Below are positions 1 to 5,940 of a DNA stretch of 8,341 bases, piece by piece. This DNA comes from Desulfobacterales bacterium. Lineage in GTDB: Bacteria > Desulfobacterota > Desulfobacteria > Desulfobacterales > RPRI01. Location of the stretch: contig JAGVOC010000303.1 of the NCBI GenBank assembly GCA_020052975.1, positions 1 through 8,341 of the forward strand. Reading direction: 5' to 3'. Made by a program: the position numbers and the translations under genes. Under the pieces are notes generated by a model. The model was not told the DNA's origin and did no database searches. It saw only the letters and a list, made by a program, of their open reading frames with translations. Position 1 is the stretch's first letter; each line of letters begins with the position of its first letter.

Positions 1-269
1 ATCGGATCATAATCTATTATAACAGAATCGATTGAAGGGGCGCCCGGTTCTTTTCCAAACCGCAGAGAGGCAATTTCGGCTCCGAATAAACCCGCGCTTC
101 TCACATTAATGTGCATGTCATCAATGCCGGCATTTTTAGCGACTTCGGGAATGACTTTCGATTCGACATAGGAAAGGATGTATTTGTAAAATATGGAAAT
201 AGAGATATAGCCGGCAAAAACTAATAAAATGCACAGAATTATATATAAGGATTTGCGGTATCGAGACAT
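1..269 (-). CDS. Membrane-anchored protein, N-terminal part (possibly AsmA/YdbH-like)
   Basis: This reading frame starts at ATG 269 and is still open at the left edge, so only the first 89 residues are visible. The protein opens with a short basic stretch (MSRYRKS) and one hydrophobic segment at about residues 8-28. It continues as a non-cytoplasmic domain beginning near residue 35, with alternating polar and hydrophobic residues (DMHINVRSAG, then APSIDSVIIDYDP). One N-terminal anchor followed by beta-rich sequence containing an SIDSVIIDY-type strand recalls the start of AsmA/YdbH-type proteins, which bridge the envelope and are implicated in phospholipid transport. That assignment rests on style only. 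GGAGT lies 11 bases before the ATG, supporting this start. The gene diverges from the acyltransferase gene to its right. A simple anchored hypothetical protein is an equally valid description. Confidence 0.7.
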   Translation of the reverse strand, partial: MSRYRKSLYIILCILLVFAGYISISIFYKYILSYVESKVIPEVAKNAGIDDMHINVRSAGLFGAEIASLRFGKEPGAPSIDSVIIDYDP

Positions 270-297
270 TACAGCAAGTTACTCCATATTGGTTCCC

Positions 298-326
298 ATT
301 ATAATATATCAGTTTTCAGAATTAAA
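298..326 (-). promoter_or_regulatory. Putative promoter of the left-edge gene
   Basis: On the minus strand a perfect TATAAT occupies 303-298. It lies 12 bases before the GGAGT ribosome-binding site of the gene that starts at 269. A poor -35 match (TTTAAT, 326-321) sits at 17-bp spacing. The position is right and the -10 is perfect, but this DNA is AT-rich and the -35 is weak. Confidence 0.35.
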
Positions 327-417
327 CCATACGTAAAATCCTTAATGAACAAAAAGGGTTTATTGCCGGCAAAATGTGTGATATCTGGTTTTTCGCTTTC
401 TAGTGTGTTACAGAATT

Positions 418-547
418 GACGGCTTCGCAAAAAATCGTTCTCACACAAAGATCACGGAGGACACAAAGAAAAACCTGAATGTTTTCAATAGGCCTTTCAT
501 CGCGCCTTTGTGCCTTCGTGTGAAAAATTGCTTTTTACGAGTCCATC
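418..547. repeat. MITE-like palindromic repeat, copy A
   Basis: This 130-bp element fills most of the gap of about 320 bp between the divergent genes. Its left end reads GACGGCTTCGCAAAAAA and its right end CTTTTTACGAGTCCATC; these are imperfect terminal inverted repeats. Inside lies a second inverted pair: TCACAC (441-446) with GTGTGA (518-523), and CACAAAG (462-468) with CTTTGTG (506-512). That core contains the CACAAAG/ACGGAGGACACAAAG wording I recognise as a dispersed non-coding repeat in environmental bacteria. The right end lies 39 bases before the acyltransferase start. A degenerate flanking duplication may be present (GAATTG at 413-418 and 549-554), but it is offset by one base and so is weak. 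No coding capacity is seen. Bases 328-417 hold nothing I recognise. Confidence 0.75.
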
Positions 548-586
548 CGAATTGAAAAATATGATGAACCATGTGGCGGAGAATAA

Positions 587-1294
587 ATGGCTGAATTTAT
601 AAAAGACTTAACATTCATGGAGCGGATTAGAATTTCTATTCTTTCCTGGCTTGCATCATTGTTTGTCAAGCTGTGGTTCGGGACTGTCCGCGTCAAAATA
701 ATAAACAGGCAGATCTATGAAGAATATTTTCTGAATAACAAGAATAAGGGGAATATCGTTGTGGCTTCATGGCACAGGCACGCCGTATTCTTCTTTTACT
801 TCTTCCATAATATTAAAAACGGCGTTGCGATGGTAAGCCGGAGCAAAGACGGAGAGCTTGTCGCCCGCGTCGGAAAGCGCTTCGGATATGACTTTGTCCG
901 CGGCTCTTCTTCGAAAGGCGGGGGAGAAGCGCTTCTTGCGATGATAGATTACATGAATAAGGAAGGAGCGCCGAAATTTTGCGGCACCGCCGTCGACGGG
1001 CCGAGGGGCCCGGCCCGTGTTTTAAAAAAGGGAATGCTTGTTCTTGCAAAGGAAACCGGCTCGTATTTCATACCGGTGGCCTGTTCCGGCACAAAGGTTA
1101 TAACTTTTCATAAGGCATGGGACAAAACCATAATTCCGTATCCGTTCAGTACGGTAGTCATGGAATTTCACAACCCTTTCATAATTCCAAAGGATATTTC
1201 TGAAGAAGATCTTGAAAACCTGAGGGTGAGAACTGAAAAAATCTTCAACGAAATAACCGATAATGTGGACAAAATATGCGGATATACAGGGTAA
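587..1294 (+). CDS. Lysophospholipid acyltransferase family protein (DUF374)
   Basis: This 235-residue protein matches the DUF374 branch of the lysophospholipid acyltransferase superfamily in length and motif order. The motifs are WHRH at 62-65, SRSKDGE at 84-90, RGSSSKGG at 105-112 and DGPRGPA at 137-143, followed by GMLVLAKETG (149-158) and an IPV strand. Family members are thought to transfer acyl groups to membrane or envelope lipids; the natural substrate is not shown here. A hydrophobic N-terminal stretch (about residues 17-31) fits a membrane-bound enzyme facing the cytoplasm. GGCGGAG (575-581) lies 5 bases before the ATG and decides the start, although ATG 617 (M11) is possible. The gene follows repeat copy A and ends 4 bp short of the stop codon of the convergent YchF-like gene. 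It stands alone on its strand, away from other lipid A genes, so its pathway cannot be read from context. Confidence 0.87.
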   Translation: MAEFIKDLTFMERIRISILSWLASLFVKLWFGTVRVKIINRQIYEEYFLNNKNKGNIVVASWHRHAVFFFYFFHNIKNGVAMVSRSKDGELVARVGKRFGYDFVRGSSSKGGGEALLAMIDYMNKEGAPKFCGTAVDGPRGPARVLKKGMLVLAKETGSYFIPVACSGTKVITFHKAWDKTIIPYPFSTVVMEFHNPFIIPKDISEEDLENLRVRTEKIFNEITDNVDKICGYTG

Positions 1295-1298
1295 GTTT

Positions 1299-2333
1299 TC
1301 AGACGTTGAAGCGGAAGTTTATGATATCTCCGTCCTGCACCAGATAAGTCTTGCCTTCTAGCCTTACCGTCCCTCTTTTTCTTGCTTCCTGGTATGTTCC
1401 GGCATCCATAAGGTCTTTGTATGAAACAACTTCCGCGCGGATAAATCCTTTTTTTATGTCGGAATGAATCACCTCCGCGGCATCGAGCGCTTTAGTCTCT
1501 TTTTTAATAGTCCATGCCCTTACCTCGTCTTCACCGACAGTGAAAAACGAAACAAGACCAAGAAGCTCATAAGATTTTTTTATTACCCTTTCTCTTGCGG
1601 ATTCTTTTATGCCATATTCGGATAGAAAATCGCCGGCCTCTTCAGGAGACATGCGCGAAAGCTCCTGTTCCAGTTTTCCGCGAATAATCATGCACTCTTC
1701 TCTTGTCATAAGATCCTGCACCTCAGGAAATCCGGCATCATCGTCGTTATTGTTGAACAGAACAAGCGCCGGTTTCGCCGACACGAAAGCAAAACCCCTT
1801 AAAATCTGTGCGGATGCTATTTCTGGAATTTTTCTTAATGGAACCTCTTTTTCAAGGTTTTCAAGGCAGGACAGAAGAAGAGGGAGCTCCTCCTGGTCCG
1901 TTTTTTTCCCTCTTTTTTTGTCGGTTTCAATGCGCTCTAATCGTTTTTCAACCGTAACAAGGTCGGCAAGAATAAGCTCCTGGTCGAGGCTGAAAAAATC
2001 TTTATAAGGCGTTGGAGCAGCAAGTCCGTATCCGGAAAAATTCCTTACAACATGTATCAGGGCATCGCAGTCTCTCACCGGCGTCCAGATATTCTGATCT
2101 TTCTTTGCCTCGCTTTTCTGCGTGTGAATCGCGGGAAGATAATATTCCACTTTTGCGAAAATGGTTTTTACGGGTTTATACATATCCGACAAAACCTCAA
2201 CACGGTTGTCGGGCACCGCTATTGTTCCTAAGCGGTTTTCAACCTTGTGACCTTCATCCTGGATATTCTGGGTAAGAGCTTCAAATATTGTCGATTTTCC
2301 GGAACCGGGCAGTCCGGTAATTCCAAGTTTCAT
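1299..2333 (-). CDS. Divergent YchF/OLA1-like P-loop NTPase with C-terminal TGS domain
   Basis: This 344-residue protein is a shortened relative of the YchF/OLA1 family (about 363 residues), a translation-associated ATPase/GTPase. Residues 7-15 form the P-loop GLPGSGKST, where classical YchF has a GLPNVGKST type. A helical insert covers about 120-180, KPALVLFNNND at 187-197 corresponds to the nucleotide-base region (NVNE in YchF), and a clear YchF-type TGS domain occupies about 258-344 (FFTVGEDEVRAWTI, GFIRAEV, RLEGKTYLVQDGDIINFRFNV near the end). The switch-II DIAGL motif is missing; its place (66-71) reads LPAIHT. I therefore call it a paralogue rather than ychF itself. The start at ATG 2333 is supported by AGGAAAG 7 bases upstream and by the conserved MKLGITG opening. 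An in-frame ATG at 2435 exists, but the added residues are translated from an inserted repeat. It is the last of five minus-strand genes. Confidence 0.87.
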   Translation of the reverse strand: MKLGITGLPGSGKSTIFEALTQNIQDEGHKVENRLGTIAVPDNRVEVLSDMYKPVKTIFAKVEYYLPAIHTQKSEAKKDQNIWTPVRDCDALIHVVRNFSGYGLAAPTPYKDFFSLDQELILADLVTVEKRLERIETDKKRGKKTDQEELPLLLSCLENLEKEVPLRKIPEIASAQILRGFAFVSAKPALVLFNNNDDDAGFPEVQDLMTREECMIIRGKLEQELSRMSPEEAGDFLSEYGIKESARERVIKKSYELLGLVSFFTVGEDEVRAWTIKKETKALDAAEVIHSDIKKGFIRAEVVSYKDLMDAGTYQEARKRGTVRLEGKTYLVQDGDIINFRFNV

Positions 2334-2357
2334 ATTATTGCTTTCCTGAAAGTATTT

Positions 2358-2510
2358 GACGGCTTCGTAAAAAGTCATTCTGCTGTGTTGCGCTTCATCT
2401 TTCGTCATTGCAGCGCACCAATAAGTACGCTTCATTCCTCAAGATTCGCGCGCCTTGCATAATGAGCTTTTTACTTTGCCGTCCGGATTTTGTATTTTTA
2501 CGAGTCCATC
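2358..2510. mobile_element. MITE-like palindromic element, copy B, with 7-bp target duplication
   Basis: This 153-bp non-coding element lies between the CBS gene and the YchF-like gene. Its ends, GACGGCTTCGTAAAAAGTC and TTTTTACGAGTCCATC, match those of copy A in the same orientation. It is flanked directly by a perfect 7-bp repeat, AGTATTT, at 2351-2357 and 2511-2517, as expected of a transposition target duplication. Joining across the element restores an AT-rich palindrome (TATTTAATTAAATA, intact at 2513-2526). The interior includes TCCTCAAGATTCGCGCGCC and CTTGCATAATGAGC, wording I associate with dispersed repeats of Desulfobacterales. The heptamer TTTTTAC occurs twice near the right end (2468-2474 and 2495-2501), 27 bp apart, so a small internal insertion or duplication is likely. 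There is no transposase, so mobilisation would need one elsewhere. The left end lies 24 bases before the YchF-like start codon. Confidence 0.8.
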
Positions 2511-2560
2511 AGTATTTAATTAAATAAAGGGTTCGAGTGGAAAAATACGGGAATATGTTT

Positions 2561-3022
2561 TCAAGCGCCGTTTCTGGGAATAAGCGTCCTTAAGACATCT
2601 TCTTTGCCGACAATTCCAACAAGTTTGCCGCCTTCAACAACCGGAATCGTGTGGTAATTACTGTCGACCATCAGAGCGGCAACTACTTCAATCAATGTAT
2701 CTGGTCTGACAGTTACCGGGTTTGGAGTCATGGCTTGAGAAACGGTGACGGCTGAAATCTTCTTCACCTCTTTTTCGAGGTTTTTCATGGAAGAAAGAGA
2801 GATAAAACCATCAAGAAAGGAAAAAAAAGATGGAATAGGAAGTTTTTTCTGCTGTGCAATTACGTCGCTCTGGCAGATAATCCCAACGAGTTTTCCGTTT
2901 TTGTCAATTACCGGAACACCATTGATATGGTTTTCAAGAAGGAGTTTTGTGGCATAGGTAATTTCAGTTTCAGGGGAAACTGAAATTACGTCTGTTTTCA
3001 TTATGTCTTTAACTGTCAGCAT
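2561..3022 (-). CDS. Two-CBS-domain protein
   Basis: This 153-residue protein consists almost entirely of a pair of CBS domains, at about residues 3-57 (VKDIM, then GVPVIDKNGKLVGIICQSDVI) and 92-148 (VSQAMTPNPVTV, then TIPVVEGGKLVGIVGKEDVL). A linker of about 35 residues (LPIPSFFSFLDGFISL) joins them. Paired CBS domains form a Bateman module that usually binds adenine nucleotides or S-adenosylmethionine and controls a partner protein. No catalytic or membrane domain is fused, so it is probably a cytoplasmic sensor acting through an unknown partner. Both repeats keep the PVxxxGxLVGI signature. AAGGA lies 5 bases before the ATG, supporting the start. The first 22 codons contain a perfect 14-bp inverted repeat. 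It lies 204 bp after the lipoprotein gene and 227 bp before the YchF-like gene, a gap lengthened by the inserted element. Confidence 0.9.
   Translation of the reverse strand: MLTVKDIMKTDVISVSPETEITYATKLLLENHINGVPVIDKNGKLVGIICQSDVIAQQKKLPIPSFFSFLDGFISLSSMKNLEKEVKKISAVTVSQAMTPNPVTVRPDTLIEVVAALMVDSNYHTIPVVEGGKLVGIVGKEDVLRTLIPRNGA
2958..2989 (-). other. Perfect 14-bp hairpin inside the start of the CBS gene
   Basis: GTAATTTCAGTTTC (2958-2971) and its exact complement GAAACTGAAATTAC (2976-2989) are separated by 4 bases. In the minus-strand mRNA this forms a 14-bp stem over codons 12-22 (VISVSPETEIT), about 33 bases after the start codon. The sequence is seen directly; a role in mRNA stability or translation is inference. 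Confidence 0.7.
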
Positions 3023-3064
3023 GTTTTTCCTTAAAGGTTTTATAATAAAATCAGTATTTATAGT

Positions 3065-3090
3065 CTTTCTCCCAATTAGTTGGGAGAAAG
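3065..3090. repeat. Perfect 11-bp inverted repeat upstream of the CBS gene
   Basis: CTTTCTCCCAA (3065-3075) and TTGGGAGAAAG (3080-3090) are exact complements around a TTAG loop. It lies in the 204-bp gap after the lipoprotein gene. No T-run follows on either strand, so it is not a standard intrinsic terminator; it may be an mRNA-end structure or a repeat remnant. The rest of the gap holds a degenerate direct repeat (AGGATTTA at 3098-3105 and 3113-3120) and a weak CTGCG/CGCAG pair (3133-3137 and 3149-3153), with no gene. Confidence 0.55.
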
Positions 3091-3226
3091 GGGTCCAGGA
3101 TTTAAAAGTTCAAGGATTTAAGTGTTTGTTTTCTGCGGAGAATGCACTCGCAGTTTCGGTTCAAAGCAGGTTAAGTATATTGGGGTAATGATATTAAGTC
3201 AAGAAAGAAGCCGGAATCTATAATAT

Positions 3227-3745
3227 TTACTGTTGCCTGGAAAGCCCCAGCTTATCGAGTAAATTACCGTCGGAACTAAAAGCAAAAGATGAGGGCGCAT
3301 AAAAGGGACTGCTCAGATTTATTTTCCCGTTTATTTTGTATTCAATTTTTTTGTTTTCGGTTTTCCGGTTTGATTTTAATATGTTAAGAAGATTGGATAT
3401 TATGTCAAAAGAGGTCGAATTAACTTCAAAAGGTACTATAACGGTACTGCGTGACGGAATAAGTGCTTTTACTTCATAGTCTACGGAAGCGACAGGTTTT
3501 CCTTCCATTTCGACTTCACATTCAATGCTTTTTATTTCAAAAGATATCAAGTTGGGATTGTATACTTCAATATCTACCCGAAAGGAGGCTTCAAGGTTTC
3601 TTATCTTTTTTATATGAACACTGTGTATTTTTAAACCGGGCTGTTCAAAAAGCTTACCGCATCCGGCGCAACCTGAAAGGATAATAATTAATAAAAGGGC
3701 TCCTGCTATACGAATAGATTTTCCCCTTGCGTTATACCTTACCAT
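3227..3745 (-). CDS. LEA/WHy-domain lipoprotein
   Basis: This 172-residue protein carries a lipoprotein signal. A basic start (VRYNARGKSIR) leads into a hydrophobic stretch, and the lipobox LSGC places the lipidated cysteine at residue 26. The mature part (about 147 residues) matches the LEA type 2/WHy fold in length and pattern, with YNPN at 62-65 in the first strand pair, then EMEGKPVAS at 79-87 and a PSRSTVIVPFEV segment near 97-108. Related bacterial proteins are small envelope lipoproteins of unknown precise role, sometimes linked to desiccation or stress. No Asp follows the cysteine, so outer-membrane attachment is possible. The start at ATG 3745 has only a weak purine-rich run (GAAAGAAGAAAGAA) as ribosome-binding site. 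It begins 59 bp after the cyclase stop on the same strand, so co-transcription is plausible. Confidence 0.85.
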   Translation of the reverse strand: MVRYNARGKSIRIAGALLLIIILSGCAGCGKLFEQPGLKIHSVHIKKIRNLEASFRVDIEVYNPNLISFEIKSIECEVEMEGKPVASVDYEVKALIPSRSTVIVPFEVNSTSFDIISNLLNILKSNRKTENKKIEYKINGKINLSSPFYAPSSFAFSSDGNLLDKLGLSRQQ

Positions 3746-3804
3746 GTCATTTCTTTCTTCTTTCGATTAGTTCCATCCGGAAATGGCAGCGATAACTTAT
3801 CCCC

Positions 3805-5838
3805 CTATGCTTTGTTTTTCTGGTTGGATTTTTCATTTTTCTGCATATACATCAATTGATCGGCCTTTGACATCAGATCATCAAGAGAGCAGGGGATTGC
3901 CGGATCATAGATGGCCGTTCCTATGCTCATGGAAATATCATACTGTTGGTCAGGGAGAGCATTGTGACTGCCGATCTGGTCTACAAGACGGTTCAGGACG
4001 ATTTCCGAAGTTTCTGAGTCATTGACGGCGGCAAGCACGGCAAATTCGTCTCCACCGATGCGGGCAATGATGTCGGACTCTCTGAATGTCTGCTTTAAAA
4101 TATTTGCCGCATTGATCAGCAGCCTGTCGCCTTCTTCATGACCCCTGGTATCGTTAACAACTTTCAGGCCGTCAATGTCTATGAAAAAAAGCACGAGGGC
4201 TTTTTTGATTCTGTTTGCCCTTTTTATCTGCTGTGCGGCAAGGGTAATGAAACCTCTTCTGTTGTATAATTCCGTCAGTGCGTCGCTTATCGCAAGCATC
4301 CGGATCTCTTCATCCGCACGTCTTCGTTCGGTGATGTCCAGAAAAGTCACCACTGCGCCTGTAACCGAGCCGTCACTGTATTGAGGATACGACCAGTATT
4401 CGGCGGGGAAACAGGTGCCATCAGCGCGCCAGAGCACTTCGTCGTCTGCGTGAGCACCTTCTCCTTTTCGGACTCCCCGGATCATCCGGCATTCCTCCTC
4501 GGGGAAGGGCGTTCCGTCATTGCGCTTATGGTGAATCTGCCAATGCATGTTCCTTCCGACCAACTCGTCAGGATTATTATATCCGAGCATGCGGAGGCAC
4601 CCGTTATTGCAGAACGTGCAGTTGCCATTCAGGTCGACACCGTATATCGCTTCGACGGTGGAATTCAGCAGGAGACGGATTTGGTCTTCACTCCGGCGCA
4701 GGGCCTCTTCGGCTTTTTTGCGCTCGGTGATTTCTAATATAGTTGCCGTGACGGCCGGCTTTCCGTTAGAAAGACATGACGCTCCGAAAATCTCGACATG
4801 GATTATTTCTCCGGTTTTCCTGATTCCTCTGAATTCGTACTGAACATGTTCCACTTCTCCTGATAATCGCCTGCGTATATTTTCTTCGACTATAGCAAGG
4901 TCACCCGGATATACGAGTTCAACAAATTTCATGTTGTTCAGGCATTCCTCAACGGTGTATCCGAAAATATCTGCGAATTTCGGGTTTGCATATCTGAAAA
5001 CACCATCCTGAATGAGATTAATGCCGACAAGCGACTGATCGGCAAAGCTTCGAAACTTGTTTTCGGATTCCCGCAATTCGGACATAATGGTATTAATATT
5101 TTCCGCCATGGAATTAAAGGCAATTGATACCTGTCCGATTTCATCGTTCCGCTTTACCTCTATTTTTTCCAGGCGCCCCCTGGCAGCATCTTCAGTTGCA
5201 CGAATAATTCTTTGCAACGGGACTGTAACCAGCCAGTTGAACACGATGAAAAGGGTGAACACCACAACAATAGAAACACCGAAAGTTCCCAGATAGATCA
5301 GCTTTTTCGCCAGTGAAACGGGCATCAAATAATCTTTTTCGTACATAAAACTTACGATGTGCCATTGCCAGAAAGGAAAGTACAAAGAATGTGTTCGAAC
5401 GCGCTCACCTCCCATTTCCTGTATGATGATCGCTGCCTCGTTTTTCGGGAGTGTTTTTAGACGAAGCTTTTCTTCGGGTAATTCGATTGAGGAGCCAAGC
5501 ACATTGAGGCTGTCTTCCGTGACCAGTAAATGGACCATATGAAACTTTTTACTGATGGCCTTTATTTCCTCAATCGCCTCGTATTTCAACGCAGAGATCA
5601 TTTCGGAATCATTTTCCAGCCTGAGCTCCATCAGATAATTCATATGGCCTTCACAGATTTCAAGACCCAGGCCTGAAGCCAGCCTGAGTTCCGCTTCAGT
5701 TCTTTCCTCGATAAATGAAAAAAGCGGTGGTGTCAGGTAGCGGACAACTATTGCGGAAAGGATAACACCAACTGTCAACACAGGGCATAGAATCGATAAA
5801 AGAATTTTTTTTCTAAAAAAAGGCAACGCTCTTTTCAC
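3805..5838 (-). CDS. Membrane diguanylate cyclase with HAMP, two PAS and GGDEF domains
   Basis: This 677-residue protein should make cyclic di-GMP from two GTP at the inner membrane. In order it has a first membrane helix (about 11-33), a periplasmic sensing region (about 34-178) ending in a Cache-like YFPFWQWHIVSF segment, a second helix (about 179-203) and a HAMP linker (about 204-256). PAS domains follow at about 262-372 and 384-504, each ending in an ITER motif, and then a GGDEF domain (about 512-670). The catalytic parts look intact: DALTELYNRRGF (519-530), the DID metal site (554-556), GLKVVND (557-563) and GGDEF (595-599). RESD (586-589), five residues before GGDEF, is the product-binding inhibitory I-site. 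There is no EAL or HD-GYP domain, so no degrading activity is expected. Translation starts at GTG 5838, with AAAGGA about 11 bases upstream and a large hairpin just beyond. It follows the binding-protein gene by 102 bp. Confidence 0.93.
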   Translation of the reverse strand: MKRALPFFRKKILLSILCPVLTVGVILSAIVVRYLTPPLFSFIEERTEAELRLASGLGLEICEGHMNYLMELRLENDSEMISALKYEAIEEIKAISKKFHMVHLLVTEDSLNVLGSSIELPEEKLRLKTLPKNEAAIIIQEMGGERVRTHSLYFPFWQWHIVSFMYEKDYLMPVSLAKKLIYLGTFGVSIVVVFTLFIVFNWLVTVPLQRIIRATEDAARGRLEKIEVKRNDEIGQVSIAFNSMAENINTIMSELRESENKFRSFADQSLVGINLIQDGVFRYANPKFADIFGYTVEECLNNMKFVELVYPGDLAIVEENIRRRLSGEVEHVQYEFRGIRKTGEIIHVEIFGASCLSNGKPAVTATILEITERKKAEEALRRSEDQIRLLLNSTVEAIYGVDLNGNCTFCNNGCLRMLGYNNPDELVGRNMHWQIHHKRNDGTPFPEEECRMIRGVRKGEGAHADDEVLWRADGTCFPAEYWSYPQYSDGSVTGAVVTFLDITERRRADEEIRMLAISDALTELYNRRGFITLAAQQIKRANRIKKALVLFFIDIDGLKVVNDTRGHEEGDRLLINAANILKQTFRESDIIARIGGDEFAVLAAVNDSETSEIVLNRLVDQIGSHNALPDQQYDISMSIGTAIYDPAIPCSLDDLMSKADQLMYMQKNEKSNQKNKA

Positions 5839-5856
5839 AAGCAGTCAATTCCTTTT

Positions 5857-5915
5857 AGTAAGTTAGAAATTATTTTCTGCGCTTTTCTGGCAGAAAATAA
5901 TTTCGTAAACTTACT
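5857..5915 (-). other. Large intergenic hairpin next to the cyclase ribosome-binding site
   Basis: GAAATTATTTTCTGC (5866-5880) is exactly complementary to GCAGAAAATAATTTC (5890-5904) around a 9-base loop. Beyond a small bulge the stem continues with AGTAAGTT (5857-5864) pairing to AACTTACT (5908-5915). That gives about 23 base pairs in the 102-bp gap between the binding-protein and cyclase genes. On the minus-strand mRNA the hairpin ends directly beside the AAAAGGA ribosome-binding sequence (5856-5850). No T-run follows, so a standard terminator is unlikely. A shorter CCCG/CGGG pair (5919-5922 and 5928-5931) lies beside it. Possible roles are differential mRNA stability, partial transcription stop or translation control. 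Confidence 0.7.
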
Positions 5916-5940
5916 TATCCCGTTTATCGGGGTTAGTTCT

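Noticed and set aside
813..1049. 78-codon minus-strand open frame inside the acyltransferase gene
   Set aside because: Shadow frame: the opposite strand encodes well-conserved DUF374 motifs, and the translation has no recognisable domain.
1609..2462. Three plus-strand open frames opposite the YchF-like gene
   Set aside because: Serine- and arginine-rich translations typical of antisense frames; the minus-strand protein is clearly conserved over the same bases.
3003..3188. 61-codon plus-strand open frame across the lipoprotein-CBS gap
   Set aside because: No ribosome-binding site; it runs through the hairpin and repeat remnant, and its start lies inside the CBS gene on the other strand.
4175..5542. 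Several open frames overlapping the diguanylate cyclase gene, including a 118-codon plus-strand frame at 4381-4737
   Set aside because: All lie over confidently assigned HAMP, PAS and GGDEF coding sequence and have no domain signature.
5905..5932. Intrinsic terminator after the binding-protein gene
   Set aside because: The CCCG/CGGG hairpin and the larger stem beside it lack a following T-run on the minus strand.
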